From contig NZ_AMXN01000001.1 of NCBI RefSeq assembly GCF_000332645.1, forward strand, positions 558,001 to 622,000: 64,000 nt of DNA, written 5' to 3'. Within the stretch, counting starts at the first letter, position 1. Each line of letters starts with the position of its first letter. Below the pieces are notes generated by a model. It made no database searches. It worked only from the letters and a program-made list of their open reading frames with translations, and had not been told where the DNA came from. This document shows positions 54,877 through 64,000 of this stretch, piece by piece. The translations under genes were made by a program, and so were the position numbers. The stretch comes from Bacillus inaquosorum KCTC 13429 (lineage in GTDB: Bacteria > Bacillota > Bacilli > Bacillales > Bacillaceae).

Positions 54877-55059
54877 GTTATAACATTCTCCTCACTTTAA
54901 TTAAGTAAAAAGGTTTGTAAATGCAGATGGAAACTTAGACAAGATTCTTAAGTAGAATTCACCTGTATAACCATCTGCATCTCTAACTATGTTAATTGCT
55001 ATTATTAACCCCTAAATGATCTTTACATTTGATTTATAGATTTAATTACACTGATACTA

Positions 55060-58000
55060 TTATCTTCTGTGTGACTTACTGCGCAAGCGTTTATTTATAT
55101 TTCTATATGATGACCATCTTAACTTTATATGAGTCTCAGAAGGATTATTTGAGAAATGCCCTTTTGCATTTAAAGGACCTTTATTTCTAACTGACATTCT
55201 ATAGTATGGTTTCTTTCGTTGACCAGAATTCTTCCCCATTAACCTTACTGTATGTTTTTTAGTAGTAACTACCCAACCTTTTTTAGTTTTAGCCCTTTTA
55301 ATTACACCTTTGTTTGCCTTTGCAACTTTTCTAGCATTCCAGTATGTTTTAGATAATTTTCCAGCCTTATATAGAGTACGTCCTACTCGTAGATAGTTTC
55401 CTCCGATTGCTCCGCCAGCAGCACCTAAGGCTACAGATCCAACTAACCTCCAACCTCTTGCTCCCTTTGCCTTGGCAGCTTTGTAAGAAGAGACTCCTCC
55501 AATTAAAGCACCTGCTACCATCCATACCCAATGCCCATCCGGGTCAACATTCATCACCGGGTTATTATTTCCATAAGTATACCCATTCTGATCCAATGAA
55601 TCTCCGTCGCTGCCCGGATCCGGGTCGAGCGATAAGAACACGCCGTTTCTTGGCTCGTAGTAGCGGGCCATGAGATAGTACAGACCGGTTTCTTCGTCGT
55701 ATTGGTAGCCTGCGTAGCGGTATCGGTTGTCTTTTACTTCTTCACTTGCTTCGGTTTTTGTTGGATTTCCCCATGCGTCGTACTGATATGTGGCAACGGT
55801 TTTTCCAGTGCTGTCTGAGATCGCGATGACGTCACCGTGTGCGTTGTAGTGATAGAAATATTTCTTGCCATTTTCTGTGTAGGATAACAGCTGGCCGCTG
55901 TCTCCGTACGTGTATGATTTTGTGACTTTGTTGTCCGCGTCTGTTTCATACAAGACGTTCAAGCTGTCTCCATCGTAGAAGTAGTTCGTGACTTTTCCGT
56001 TGACGTTTTTTTGGATTCTGTTTCCTTTTTCGTCATACTTATATGTTGCGAATGGCTTGTCTTCGCCTTTTTTTGTAACGGCGGTCAGGTTATCTTCTGC
56101 ATCCCACATATATGTGAATTTGCCGTCGGATGTGCGGTTGCCGTTTTTATCGTAAGAGATGCTTTCATCATTGACTTTTGTCAGCTGGTTCATGATGTTG
56201 AAGGAAGCGTTCACCGTTTTGCTTGAACCGTCTTTTACAGTTGTAACGGTTTTCCGGTTCCCGAATCCGTCATATGTGTATTCAATGACAGTACCATCTT
56301 CATGGGTTTCTTTGACAAGCTGATTCAGCTTTCCATACTCATATTGCACCTTGCCGCTTGCTGAGCTGTTTATCGTGGTACGGTTTCCGTTGGCATCGTA
56401 TTCATAGCTTTCTGTCAGAATGCTTCCGCCGTTTTTGTCGCCGATATGCAGCGAGCTTACAAGGTTTCTTTCGTCATAAGAAAAACTTGTTCCGCCGCCG
56501 TTGCCTGTAATAAAGGTTTGGACGTTGCCATTTTCATCATAATCAAATGAATATGAAGATGTACTGTCTTTCATCTCAATCATTTGATCCAGTTTGTTAT
56601 ACGTAAATTGATTCGTTCCTTTTTGGTCCCCATGACTCCACGAGAAGGTTTTCAGTTTATCGGAGTCACTAGGATATGACCAAGTTTGGCTGCCGCCGCG
56701 GTCAGTCAATTCGGTTAAACGGTTTTTGTTGTCAAATGTCCGTTTCTTTGTGGTGTTCTGCTCTTTATTGACGACTGACGTTTCATTTCCATTTTTGTCA
56801 TACGTGAAATTGTACTTTTCTGTACCGTTATACGATTTTGATTTCACCCGGTCTGTTCCATCATAAGAAAGAGACACTTCGTTGCCATTCGGTGAAATGG
56901 TTTTGATCAGGTTGCTGTTGGCATCATATTCGCTTGCTAGCACATTGCCCAGTGGGTCAGTTGTTTTGACAAGCTTGCCCATGACATCATATTCATATTT
57001 ATAGGTTTGATCTGCTCCCGCCCGAATGGTTTTGCTTACCTCATTGCCTTCCTTATCATAGCTGTGAAGGATAGACGTGCCGTTGGAGAGCGTCATGTTT
57101 GTCAATTGGTCTGCCTGATCATACGTATAGGTTGTTTTTTCACCTTTTGCATCCGTTTCAGCTGTTTTCTTACCCGTTTCATCGTAATCAGTTGAAGTGG
57201 CGTAACCTAGTTCGTCCTCTTCCTTGGTCACATAGTTTCCATTGCTGTCATACGTGCTTTTTGTTAGAAGGCTTCCTTCAATCAGACGGATATCATCAAA
57301 CCACACTGTTCCTGTTGCGCTCTTTTGGAACAGTATGCTGATATCGACTTTATTAATCGGCTTTGTTTTTGGTATAACCACAGCTGCGCGGTTCCATTCC
57401 TGTGTTCCAGAAGGGAATTTCGCATTGTAGACGCCTGTGCTGCCGTCCGTATAAGTGACATTAGCCTGCAAAGAATAGTCTTTTTCATCTGTGAACTTGA
57501 CACTGCTTGCTTTCGACATGCCTGTCAGTGTGAGATAAACCGGTTTGTCGTTTGCGCTTTGCCCTAAGACAACGGTTTGTTTTGTTACTGATCCGGCTTG
57601 GGACGCACTGGTCCGGGCAGCTTTTAATGATACATTATCATTAAAGCCTTCTTCAGAATCAACGGATGCCCCGCTTACGCTCCAGTTTTCCGTTGCTGCT
57701 GTGAAACTGCTGTTTTGTACTGGGTTATAGCTTGATGATACTTCGCCTTTTTCCAGCTGAACTTCATCAAACCATGCTTTCCCTTTGCCATCTTTATCTT
57801 TATGGTCCACTTCCATATACACAACAGCTTTTCCTGCATTCGCAGGAGTCGTAAAAGTAATTTGTCGTTTTGTCCAGTCATTTTTTCCGGCTAATGCGCT
57901 GTATTCATTGTGAATCCATTGAATTCGTTTTTGATCTTTGTCTCGCAAATCAATGTTAAAGTAGGCTCTTGATTTCGCTAGATCTGTTTTGATTTTCCCG

Positions 58001-61000
58001 CTTAATGTATAGGTGGTATTCGGCTCCAGTTCAACTGTTTGTGTCGCTGACGAATATCCGTGATCTGTTCCGGCAGACGTTGATTGGCTCAAGACTTCCA
58101 ATGCCTTTGATCCGGAAAGAACCCCGCTTTTATCGGTGATAATTGAGATTTTGCCGCTGTCTTTAGAAGCAGTCAGATTCCAGCCGGATTTTTGTGCTTC
58201 AAAGCTTCCATCTTTCAAAATATTGGTTGAAGCTGATAAATCTTTGCTGGATTGAATCTGATTTCCGTATTTATCATAAACAGCTGCTGAAGATGATTTT
58301 CCGCTCTGATCGGTTTCGGATACAGCATCCAGTCCGTCATAGGCAATATCTGTGACGTTCCCCTCGGTATCCTTCATCTTTGTGACATCGTTGTTTTTGT
58401 TGTATTCGTATGTCTCAGTTCCATATGCGTCTTTAACAGACGTAACGTTGCCATCTTTGTCATATTGATAGCTTTCCGTTGCTTTTCCTGTTCCGACGTC
58501 GTTTGGATCTACATCTTCTACGACATTGTTGCCTTCATACTTTGTATTCGTTGTAATTTTTAACCCTTCCGCATCATCAATGACCTGGATGGGATTTCCC
58601 GCTTCATTATAGCCATACTGCACTTTTCGGCCGTTCGGCTGTGTCATAAGAAGCGTCTTTTTATCAGCATCATAGCTATAAACATATGTTTCTTTCTTAG
58701 CGTTGATCGCTTTTTCAAGACGGTGCCCGCTATACTGATATTCGGTAAAGACAGGCTTTGCTTCAGTACTGTTGGCTGAATATTGTTTGACAAGGCGCCC
58801 TTCCCCATCATAGTCATAGCTTGTGACAGTCCCGTCTGTATCAGTGACTTTCTTCAGCAAATCATTCTCATATGAGTAGGTGACTTTCTTATTTTTAGGT
58901 CCGGTGATGGAAGTCACATGACCGTTTTCATCATATGTGAGTGTGAGCTTGCGGCCTGATGCATCTGTAATGGCTGTCAGTTGATTTTTGTCATTGTATG
59001 TGTAGACAGTTGCATTGTTGTGGCCATCCACTACTTTTTGAAGCTTGCCGCCTTTTTTATTGAAATAAGCATTTGTTTGATCCTTTGTTTTTAATATGAA
59101 CTGATCAGCTGTTTCTGTTAATTCAAGATATACACCGGTCGGCGGCTGATACGTGCCATCGGCTTTTTTTGTAAATCGATGTGTAGTAGCGTCTTCATCA
59201 ATATACATTGCCCCGCCGTCCGTCGGGATAACAGATGTTTCAGCATCAGCATACCAGCCTTGTCCAAATAAGTGATCAGAGCTGTCAAGACTGTTGTAGG
59301 TTCTCGATAAGCCAAGTCCCGGTCCGCGCCCGTCAATTGACAGGTCTTCTTCACTCACAATAACATTGCCTGTCGCACCATTTAACTGGCCGCTTGGGAT
59401 ATCAATGATAGACCAGTATTCTTCTGTTCCAAGGAATTCTGCGCCTTCATGGAACGTTGGGTTAAAGGGAGCCGTCGGAATCGTTTCACCATTCGCATCA
59501 TAGGCGGAAAGAGTGAAAGAATAATTCTTCTTCCCTTTGTAATTCCCATTTGCATTGTTATAGACAGGTGACGGATCAAGAGCTAATTCTCCGCCTTTTC
59601 CATCTGTATGCAGCTTATAGCTTCCGGCTTTAATTTCCTCAGAAGTCGGCCAGATGTTTTTATTTTGGGTTGTCCAATGATCCGCGTCACCCACATCAAA
59701 GGACTGATATTCCTTACCGTTGTAAATGTTAACTTTATAGCCTTTCGCATTTTGAACCTTTTCCCATATCAAATTCACATAGCCCGTTTGACTCGATTTT
59801 GTATTTGTATACAAATAGCCAGTTAAATTCTTTGGCCTAGCAATATCAGGAAGTGCCGGGTTAGCAGCCGGGGATGCAATGGCTTCACCGTCTTTGTTAT
59901 ATGCGATCAATTTAAACGAGTAATTTTTTTTGGCTCCGTCTCCACCGGCGTTTTTATAGGTTGGTCCGGGATTGATCGGCAGCTCTGCTCCGCTTCCGTC
60001 CTTTAGGTGAAGAGCATATTTTCCCGCTTTAATTTCTGCACTTGTCGGCCAGATCTTTTTCCCCTTGGTGGTCCAAGACGTCTGATTTCCCAGATCAAGT
60101 GTCTCAAAGCCTTTCCCATTGAACACCTGAACTTTATAGCCGGCGGCTCCTGATACAGCTTTCCAAGAAAGATCAAAGTACCCTGTGGCATTCCCGTTAT
60201 TATAGCCCTTGGTTGACGGTGCTTGTGCTTTTCCTACATTAGGGATAACGGGCTTTGCCGGTGCGGACATCGCTCCTTCTCCCTGATCAAATATTGCACT
60301 GACGCCGATCCAATAGTTTTTGCTTGTGGCATAGCTTCCGCCGGAATTCTTATAGACCGGGGATGGATCTAATGCCAATTCAGCTCCGTCCTTGCCGTCC
60401 ACATGCAGTTTATATCGCTTGGAAGCAATTTCTGCGCTCGTGGGCCAGATCTTTTTTCCTTTTGTGCTCCACGACGTGACGTTTCCTGCAGAGATTGCTT
60501 GATACTCTTTACCATTGTAAATCCATACTTTATACCCTTTCGCACCTTCAACCTTTTTCCAGCTGATATCAAAATAACCAGTGGAATCGCCGTTGTGATA
60601 GGCTTTAATTGTAGGTGTGTTTCCCTTTGGAATGGTATACGTCACTTCAATATACGGTTTATTGGCGGAGTTCGCTGATGAAATCAATTTTTTCCAATAT
60701 TCCTTGCCGTTTCCGTTTGTATGAAGCTTAAATCCATAGTTGGCCCCGCCGGAGTTCCATGACTTTACAGCAGCGGTCACATCGTAACTTGCCCACTGTC
60801 CTTTATGAACCTCAGCTTTTCCAATATTTTTCGATGCCGGTTTGGTATTCCATGTCACTTTTCCATTATCATAATTGCTGTTAACTGTATCTAGCCAAAG
60901 ACCGGTTGCCTTTGTTCCATAATAGGAATGGGCGACGTATGTTTTTAATGTAGCTTTGGTGACAGTCATATTTTGAATTGGTTTTAGGTTGTTAAATTTC

Positions 61001-62091
61001 ATGAACGCATAGTTTGTGCCTGTTGTTTTGTCATAGTAGCCCGTTTTCAGCACATAAGACTTTAAGTTAGCATCCCACTTTTGAGAGGACGCCGAGTAGT
61101 TCGTTGTCGGATAGGCACTCATGACAAACGTATCTGATGAAACAGATAAAGATGTTGACGGGTCGATAGATACTGGATATACGCGTTCTGGGTCCTTCAG
61201 CCAGTTCTCGTCTGCCGTGAGATGAAGCAAATACCCTTCTTCATTCTTATCCAGCTTATAGCTGACTTTGTCCGACCGTTTAACCTCGCCAGAAAGTTCA
61301 TCTAACTTTGAATCCGTCATAAAAGGCTTAGGCACAGAAAAAACAACTTTACCTTTTTCATCAGAAAAATCAATGGATCCATCCTCTTGTTCTTTAGCCT
61401 GCAAATCGGTTTTCAACTGAAATGTAAATGTGTTGTACCCATCATATTGATGAAGGACTAAATCTTCTTTTATGTTTTCATTGAATGTGAAAGTCTGAAG
61501 ATCAATATTCGGAAAAACATCCGGATAAACAATCTCATTACTGTCAGTCTTATAATCTGCTGAGGTATCTTTCGGAGTAAGTGAAGTTTTATTTGGGCCT
61601 TTTGCTTCTACAAGTGAATATGTAACCTTATGGTCATTATGCTCAAAAGTCGCATAAAGCCCGTTCTTCATTTGCTTTTGAAAATCTGAATTCAAAATGG
61701 CATTCTCTGTCTCGACTTGTTTGCTTGTCGATTCTTTTAACTCAGGAGAAATGTCTTCCCAGTCAGCATTCGGTGTTTCCTTTGTATGAATGGGATCAAG
61801 GTACACTTCCTGTTTATAGACACCGTCGCCTTCATAATACAGCTTTGTATTTTCTGTTCTTTCTGAGGTGACTTCACCCTCTTTGTTTATATCTTTTGGA
61901 TCAAAAGGTACGGCTTCCTCAGTTTGTTCATTCCGAGGAGTTTCTTCTGGATCATCGGCAACAATACGATTTCCAGTCTCTTCTTCTGTGGTTTTTGCCA
62001 GTACATCTGCCGGCAATAATGAAATCATTAAAGCCAATACTAAAAATGATGCAATGAACCTTTTAAAGGTCCGCCTCTTTCTTTTTTTCAT
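55060..62091 (-). CDS. wapA: WapA, wall-associated RHS contact-dependent toxin
   Basis: A 2343-residue secreted wall-bound protein that delivers a C-terminal toxin to neighbouring cells. Order: signal peptide (residues 1-32, Lys/Arg start); N-terminal region; DNRLRE-like beta domain (about 310-485); three roughly 100-130-residue wall-binding repeats (about 490-880, each with a GYKV.IYNGKEYQ-type and IWPTSAEI stretch); RHS entry domain SIDGRGPGLGLSRTYNS (about 915); YD repeats (about 1030-1270); two carbohydrate-binding-like beta modules (about 1280-1600); YD repeats again to about 2150; the RHS core end YTYGNNNPVMNVDPDG; then the toxin tip of 157 residues. The ribosome site is AAAAGGAGAG. GC falls in the tip. 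In 168 WapA is of similar length and its tip is a tRNase. Confidence 0.95.
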   Translation of the reverse strand: MKKRKRRTFKRFIASFLVLALMISLLPADVLAKTTEEETGNRIVADDPEETPRNEQTEEAVPFDPKDINKEGEVTSERTENTKLYYEGDGVYKQEVYLDPIHTKETPNADWEDISPELKESTSKQVETENAILNSDFQKQMKNGLYATFEHNDHKVTYSLVEAKGPNKTSLTPKDTSADYKTDSNEIVYPDVFPNIDLQTFTFNENIKEDLVLHQYDGYNTFTFQLKTDLQAKEQEDGSIDFSDEKGKVVFSVPKPFMTDSKLDELSGEVKRSDKVSYKLDKNEEGYLLHLTADENWLKDPERVYPVSIDPSTSLSVSSDTFVMSAYPTTNYSASSQKWDANLKSYVLKTGYYDKTTGTNYAFMKFNNLKPIQNMTVTKATLKTYVAHSYYGTKATGLWLDTVNSNYDNGKVTWNTKPASKNIGKAEVHKGQWASYDVTAAVKSWNSGGANYGFKLHTNGNGKEYWKKLISSANSANKPYIEVTYTIPKGNTPTIKAYHNGDSTGYFDISWKKVEGAKGYKVWIYNGKEYQAISAGNVTSWSTKGKKIWPTSAEIASKRYKLHVDGKDGAELALDPSPVYKNSGGSYATSKNYWIGVSAIFDQGEGAMSAPAKPVIPNVGKAQAPSTKGYNNGNATGYFDLSWKAVSGAAGYKVQVFNGKGFETLDLGNQTSWTTKGKKIWPTSAEIKAGKYALHLKDGSGAELPINPGPTYKNAGGDGAKKNYSFKLIAYNKDGEAIASPAANPALPDIARPKNLTGYLYTNTKSSQTGYVNLIWEKVQNAKGYKVNIYNGKEYQSFDVGDADHWTTQNKNIWPTSEEIKAGSYKLHTDGKGGELALDPSPVYNNANGNYKGKKNYSFTLSAYDANGETIPTAPFNPTFHEGAEFLGTEEYWSIIDIPSGQLNGATGNVIVSEEDLSIDGRGPGLGLSRTYNSLDSSDHLFGQGWYADAETSVIPTDGGAMYIDEDATTHRFTKKADGTYQPPTGVYLELTETADQFILKTKDQTNAYFNKKGGKLQKVVDGHNNATVYTYNDKNQLTAITDASGRKLTLTYDENGHVTSITGPKNKKVTYSYENDLLKKVTDTDGTVTSYDYDGEGRLVKQYSANSTEAKPVFTEYQYSGHRLEKAINAKKETYVYSYDADKKTLLMTQPNGRKVQYGYNEAGNPIQVIDDAEGLKITTNTKYEGNNVVEDVDPNDVGTGKATESYQYDKDGNVTSVKDAYGTETYEYNKNNDVTKMKDTEGNVTDIAYDGLDAVSETDQSGKSSSAAVYDKYGNQIQSSKDLSASTNILKDGSFEAQKSGWNLTASKDSGKISIITDKSGVLSGSKALEVLSQSTSAGTDHGYSSATQTVELEPNTTYTLSGKIKTDLAKSRAYFNIDLRDKDQKRIQWIHNEYSALAGKNDWTKRQITFTTPANAGKAVVYMEVDHKDKDGKGKAWFDEVQLEKGEVSSSYNPVQNSSFTAATENWSVSGASVDSEEGFNDNVSLKAARTSASQAGSVTKQTVVLGQSANDKPVYLTLTGMSKASSVKFTDEKDYSLQANVTYTDGSTGVYNAKFPSGTQEWNRAAVVIPKTKPINKVDISILFQKSATGTVWFDDIRLIEGSLLTKSTYDSNGNYVTKEEDELGYATSTDYDETGKKTAETDAKGEKTTYTYDQADQLTNMTLSNGTSILHSYDKEGNEVSKTIRAGADQTYKYEYDVMGKLVKTTDPLGNVLASEYDANSNLIKTISPNGNEVSLSYDGTDRVKSKSYNGTEKYNFTYDKNGNETSVVNKEQNTTKKRTFDNKNRLTELTDRGGSQTWSYPSDSDKLKTFSWSHGDQKGTNQFTYNKLDQMIEMKDSTSSYSFDYDENGNVQTFITGNGGGTSFSYDERNLVSSLHIGDKNGGSILTESYEYDANGNRTTINSSASGKVQYEYGKLNQLVKETHEDGTVIEYTYDGFGNRKTVTTVKDGSSKTVNASFNIMNQLTKVNDESISYDKNGNRTSDGKFTYMWDAEDNLTAVTKKGEDKPFATYKYDEKGNRIQKNVNGKVTNYFYDGDSLNVLYETDADNKVTKSYTYGDSGQLLSYTENGKKYFYHYNAHGDVIAISDSTGKTVATYQYDAWGNPTKTEASEEVKDNRYRYAGYQYDEETGLYYLMARYYEPRNGVFLSLDPDPGSDGDSLDQNGYTYGNNNPVMNVDPDGHWVWMVAGALIGGVSSYKAAKAKGARGWRLVGSVALGAAGGAIGGNYLRVGRTLYKAGKLSKTYWNARKVAKANKGVIKRAKTKKGWVVTTKKHTVRLMGKNSGQRKKPYYRMSVRNKGPLNAKGHFSNNPSETHIKLRWSSYRNINKRLRSKSHRR
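55063..55533 (-). other. Variable C-terminal toxin module of WapA
   Basis: Residues about 2187-2343, after the conserved VDPDG boundary. The first 50 residues are Gly/Ala-rich and hydrophobic (MVAGALIGGVSSYKAAKAKG, VALGAAGGAIGG), like translocation or linker segments of other tips. The last 90 are very basic, with YYRMSVRNKGPLNAKGHFSN and ETHIKLRWSSYRN and two conserved-looking His. Base composition is more AT-rich than the RHS core. The basic nature and spaced His suggest an RNase-like (possibly BECR-fold) toxin; this is inference, as no known family was recognised with certainty. Confidence 0.6.
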
Positions 62092-62221
62092 TTTCTCTCT
62101 CCTTTTGTAATAAAAGTAATATTCAACAAATAATCTTAACGATCATGAAATGTTATTTCAATATTTTTCTAGAAATTTTATCTTATTTTAAGAATTAACC
62201 AGAGTAAATTGACCCAAAAAC

Positions 62222-62247
62222 AAAAAAAGGCCGCTTAGGCCTTTTTA
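62222..62247 (-). terminator. Terminator of yxxF
   Basis: AAAAAGGCC and GGCCTTTTT pair around GCTTA, between wapA and yxxF; on the minus strand it follows the yxxF stop with a T run. Confidence 0.85.
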
Positions 62248-62260
62248 CATTTTTCTATCT

Positions 62261-63196
62261 TTATTGAATTTGTTCAATATCCTTACCCTCAGCCGCCAGA
62301 TCCGCCTTCCCCTGCCTCCTGACAAGTGTCAAAGCCATGCCCGCAAAGATCATCACGATGCCAAGTGTTTGATAGAGGTCAGGGCGGAAGCCTGTGAAGA
62401 CGGTATCGAGAACGATCGCGACAGCCGGGTCGAGGAAGACAATGATTGAAATAAACTTCGTTGATAAAAATCGCAAACTGTCAAAAAACAGTAAATACAC
62501 GATGCCCGTATGGATGATACCGGTAGATACCACCATAATCCAGTTCCCTTGAGACAGATGGGCAAAAACGCCAAAATGAATAAACGGAATCAGGATAATG
62601 ACCCCTAAACCCGTTTGCAAGAAGGTGGTCGTGTAAGGGCTGAGGTTTTGTATGCCTTTCCCTAATAAAGTGGTGAGCGCATAAAACAGTGCGGCGAGAA
62701 CGGCCCAAATGATTCCTGATCCCATCAGCTGTGTAAATGAAGTGCTGCCGTTAATCCCGGAAATCAGCGCAGTTCCTAGAAAACAGATGATAATGGAGCT
62801 GACGGAGATGACATTTAATTTCTCTCTGTAGATGATGCTCCCCAGGAGAAGAACAAGCACCGGGGCAAGGTGATAAACAGAGATGGCGATCGTAACGGAT
62901 GTTTCTTCAAAAGACTTAAATAAGAAGACCCAGTTGAATACAAGAAAGAAACCGCACGCCAATGTTTGCAGCACTTCTCTCTTGCTCCATTTTTCGGTTT
63001 TATACTGCCCGGACACCAGCCAGCAAAAGCTTAAAAATAGCGTCGCGCAAAGGCAGCGGACAAATACCAATTCAAATGACGGCAGATTGGTATGCTCTGA
63101 GAAAAAGCCGATGGAACCGAAAATCACCATGGAGATGACCATTTTGATTACGGCTGTTGATTTTTGTTTTGGTGTGATTGAGAGGTCTTGCTGCAT
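62261..63196 (-). CDS. yxxF: YxxF, EamA/DMT family transporter
   Basis: A 311-residue membrane protein with ten hydrophobic helices in two EamA repeats (drug/metabolite transporter superfamily). GSIGFFSEHTNLPSFELVFVR and the second-repeat LFYALTTLLGKGIQNLSPY are typical. The C-terminal tail is charged. I start at MQQDLSITP (63196); a GGAGGT lies 13 bases upstream, so a TTG one codon earlier is possible, while the longer in-frame start is not supported. Substrate unknown. It is upstream of wapA with its own terminator. Confidence 0.88.
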   Translation of the reverse strand: MQQDLSITPKQKSTAVIKMVISMVIFGSIGFFSEHTNLPSFELVFVRCLCATLFLSFCWLVSGQYKTEKWSKREVLQTLACGFFLVFNWVFLFKSFEETSVTIAISVYHLAPVLVLLLGSIIYREKLNVISVSSIIICFLGTALISGINGSTSFTQLMGSGIIWAVLAALFYALTTLLGKGIQNLSPYTTTFLQTGLGVIILIPFIHFGVFAHLSQGNWIMVVSTGIIHTGIVYLLFFDSLRFLSTKFISIIVFLDPAVAIVLDTVFTGFRPDLYQTLGIVMIFAGMALTLVRRQGKADLAAEGKDIEQIQ

Positions 63197-63263
63197 CAAA
63201 TGTATTCTACCTCCAGTTATGTATATGGAAAAGCACCCCAACTGCAAGGTACTTTTCCCTTTA

Positions 63264-63989
63264 TTATAGTTTCTTGCCGGCCGTCCAGCCGCCGTCTATG
63301 GCAAAGTTTGAGCCTGTAATAAAGTACGCCTCATCAGAAGCCAAATGCTTCATACAGGAAACGATATCACTCGGCTGCCCCCACGTATGGAGGGCATGAT
63401 TATCTTTGATCAGCTGAACCATTTCATCGTCTTGAAAATACTCTTCCGTCAATTCTGTTTGGATCACGCCGGGTGAAATGCTATTCACCCTGATTCCCAT
63501 TGACCCGAATTCCATAGCGAACTGCTTTGTCAGTCCGATGACCGCATGCTTGGAAGACACATAGGCAGCCCGCACAGGCTCTGCCATCAGCCCGGACACA
63601 GAGACGATATTGATCATACAGCCTCGTTTTCCCAGCTTAGACCACAGCCTTGCCGCGTCCCGGGAAAGAATAAAGGCTGCTGTGAGATTAATGTCTATGA
63701 TCTTTTTGAATGATTTTGCTGATCATTCAAGAGCAGGGGTAATTTCCCTTATCCCTGCTGCATTGATTAAGATATCCGGAATCAATTAGCTATGTTCAAG
63801 CTTTGATATCAAAAATTCTGCCTGCTGAACATCAGACAAGTCTGCTTCTTCCATGTGAAATTCACTGTTTACTATAGATTCTGACAATTATTCGTTTGAA
63901 TATCTACTCCAACGACCCGAAACCGTCCGCTAGAAATTATTTTACCGCCGAAAGCCGATTACCGTTCCGCTATTTGCCCCAGTAATCAT
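63264..63989 (-). pseudogene. Decayed short-chain dehydrogenase gene
   Basis: The last 117 codons read as an intact SDR C-terminal half (NIVSVSGLM, AAYVSSKHAVIGLTK, NSISPGVIQTE). The same frame continues upstream with SDR sequence (DINLTAAFILSRDAARLW, IPDILINAAGI, and ATG ITGANSG at 63989). It is broken by in-frame stops at 63725-63723 (TGA) and 63788-63786 (TAA), and by others in the N-terminal part, where frameshifts are also likely. The pattern is of an oxidoreductase of the glucose/hydroxy-acid dehydrogenase kind. It lies right beside the window edge, and upstream sequence may exist beyond 64000. Confidence 0.85.
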
Positions 63990-64000
63990 TATATTTTTTT

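Noticed and set aside
59450-60620. Regular repeats inside wapA considered as a CRISPR or tandem DNA repeat array
   Set aside because: The repeats are roughly 100-residue protein modules with diverged DNA, not short identical repeats with spacers.

Overview
The window is chromosomal DNA of a Bacillus subtilis-group bacterium. Low-to-medium GC, strong GGAGG-type ribosome sites, SigB and cre motifs and the gene content (cydABCD, cimH, msmX, aldY, galE, pepT, yxjGH, scoAB, nupG, katE, citH, bglS, licT, dbpA, wapA) all point there. Gene symbols come from remembered B. subtilis 168 names. From memory, several proteins (for example the lichenase) differ from 168 at scattered positions and some segments are absent, added or decayed, so this looks like a relative of 168 rather than 168 itself.

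Layout. 1-5825 (minus): cydABCD, cytochrome bd oxidase and its CydDC exporter, preceded by three Rex-type operators. 6380-13646: citrate/malate symporter CimH, a small Gly/Cys-rich peptide, a lipoprotein deacetylase, a ZIP-family metal transporter between two near-identical terminators, the MsmX sugar ATPase, a PucR-type regulator and the SigB-type aldY. 13687-21410: yxkD with a guanidine-I (ykkC-yxkD) riboswitch, a zinc-ribbon/DUF4352 protein, galE, the yxjNML two-component cluster, pepT, and two very small genes including an unusual 42-residue cationic peptide. 21585-24851: a yxjI broken by one stop codon, then the yxjH/yxjG pair, each behind its own SAM-I riboswitch. 24901-31325: ketone-body genes (yxjF, scoB, scoA, permease yxjC), the 23S rRNA methyltransferase gene rlmA with a leader peptide/terminator arrangement, and nupG behind a guanine riboswitch. 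31368-36069: a secreted DUF3298 protein, yxiS, SigB-type katE, and citH with a cre.

36252-41886 is the beta-glucan/beta-glucoside region: lichenase bglS, a decayed MerR gene, a 6-phospho-beta-glucosidase gene, a beta-glucoside PTS gene and the antiterminator gene licT. Two successive LicT RAT/terminator modules lie between licT and the PTS gene. The PTS protein does not match my memory of BglP from 168, so it looks like an extra LicT-controlled cassette between licT and bglS.

41982-47867: lipoprotein, MFS transporter, dbpA, the secreted esterase yxiM, and a PadR/DUF2812 pair with a striking palindromic operator. 47859-62091 (minus) is the contact-dependent toxin locus: wapA (2343 residues, signal peptide, wall-binding repeats, RHS/YD repeats, variable basic C-terminal toxin) followed by about a dozen small acidic immunity-type genes, including three paralogues of one family. 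After wapA come the DMT transporter yxxF and a short-chain dehydrogenase pseudogene that runs to the window edge.

The points that most deserve a second look are the rlmA leader (a nine-codon peptide ending Arg-Tyr-Arg directly before a terminator hairpin), the double RAT cassette, and the WapA toxin tip with its immunity array.
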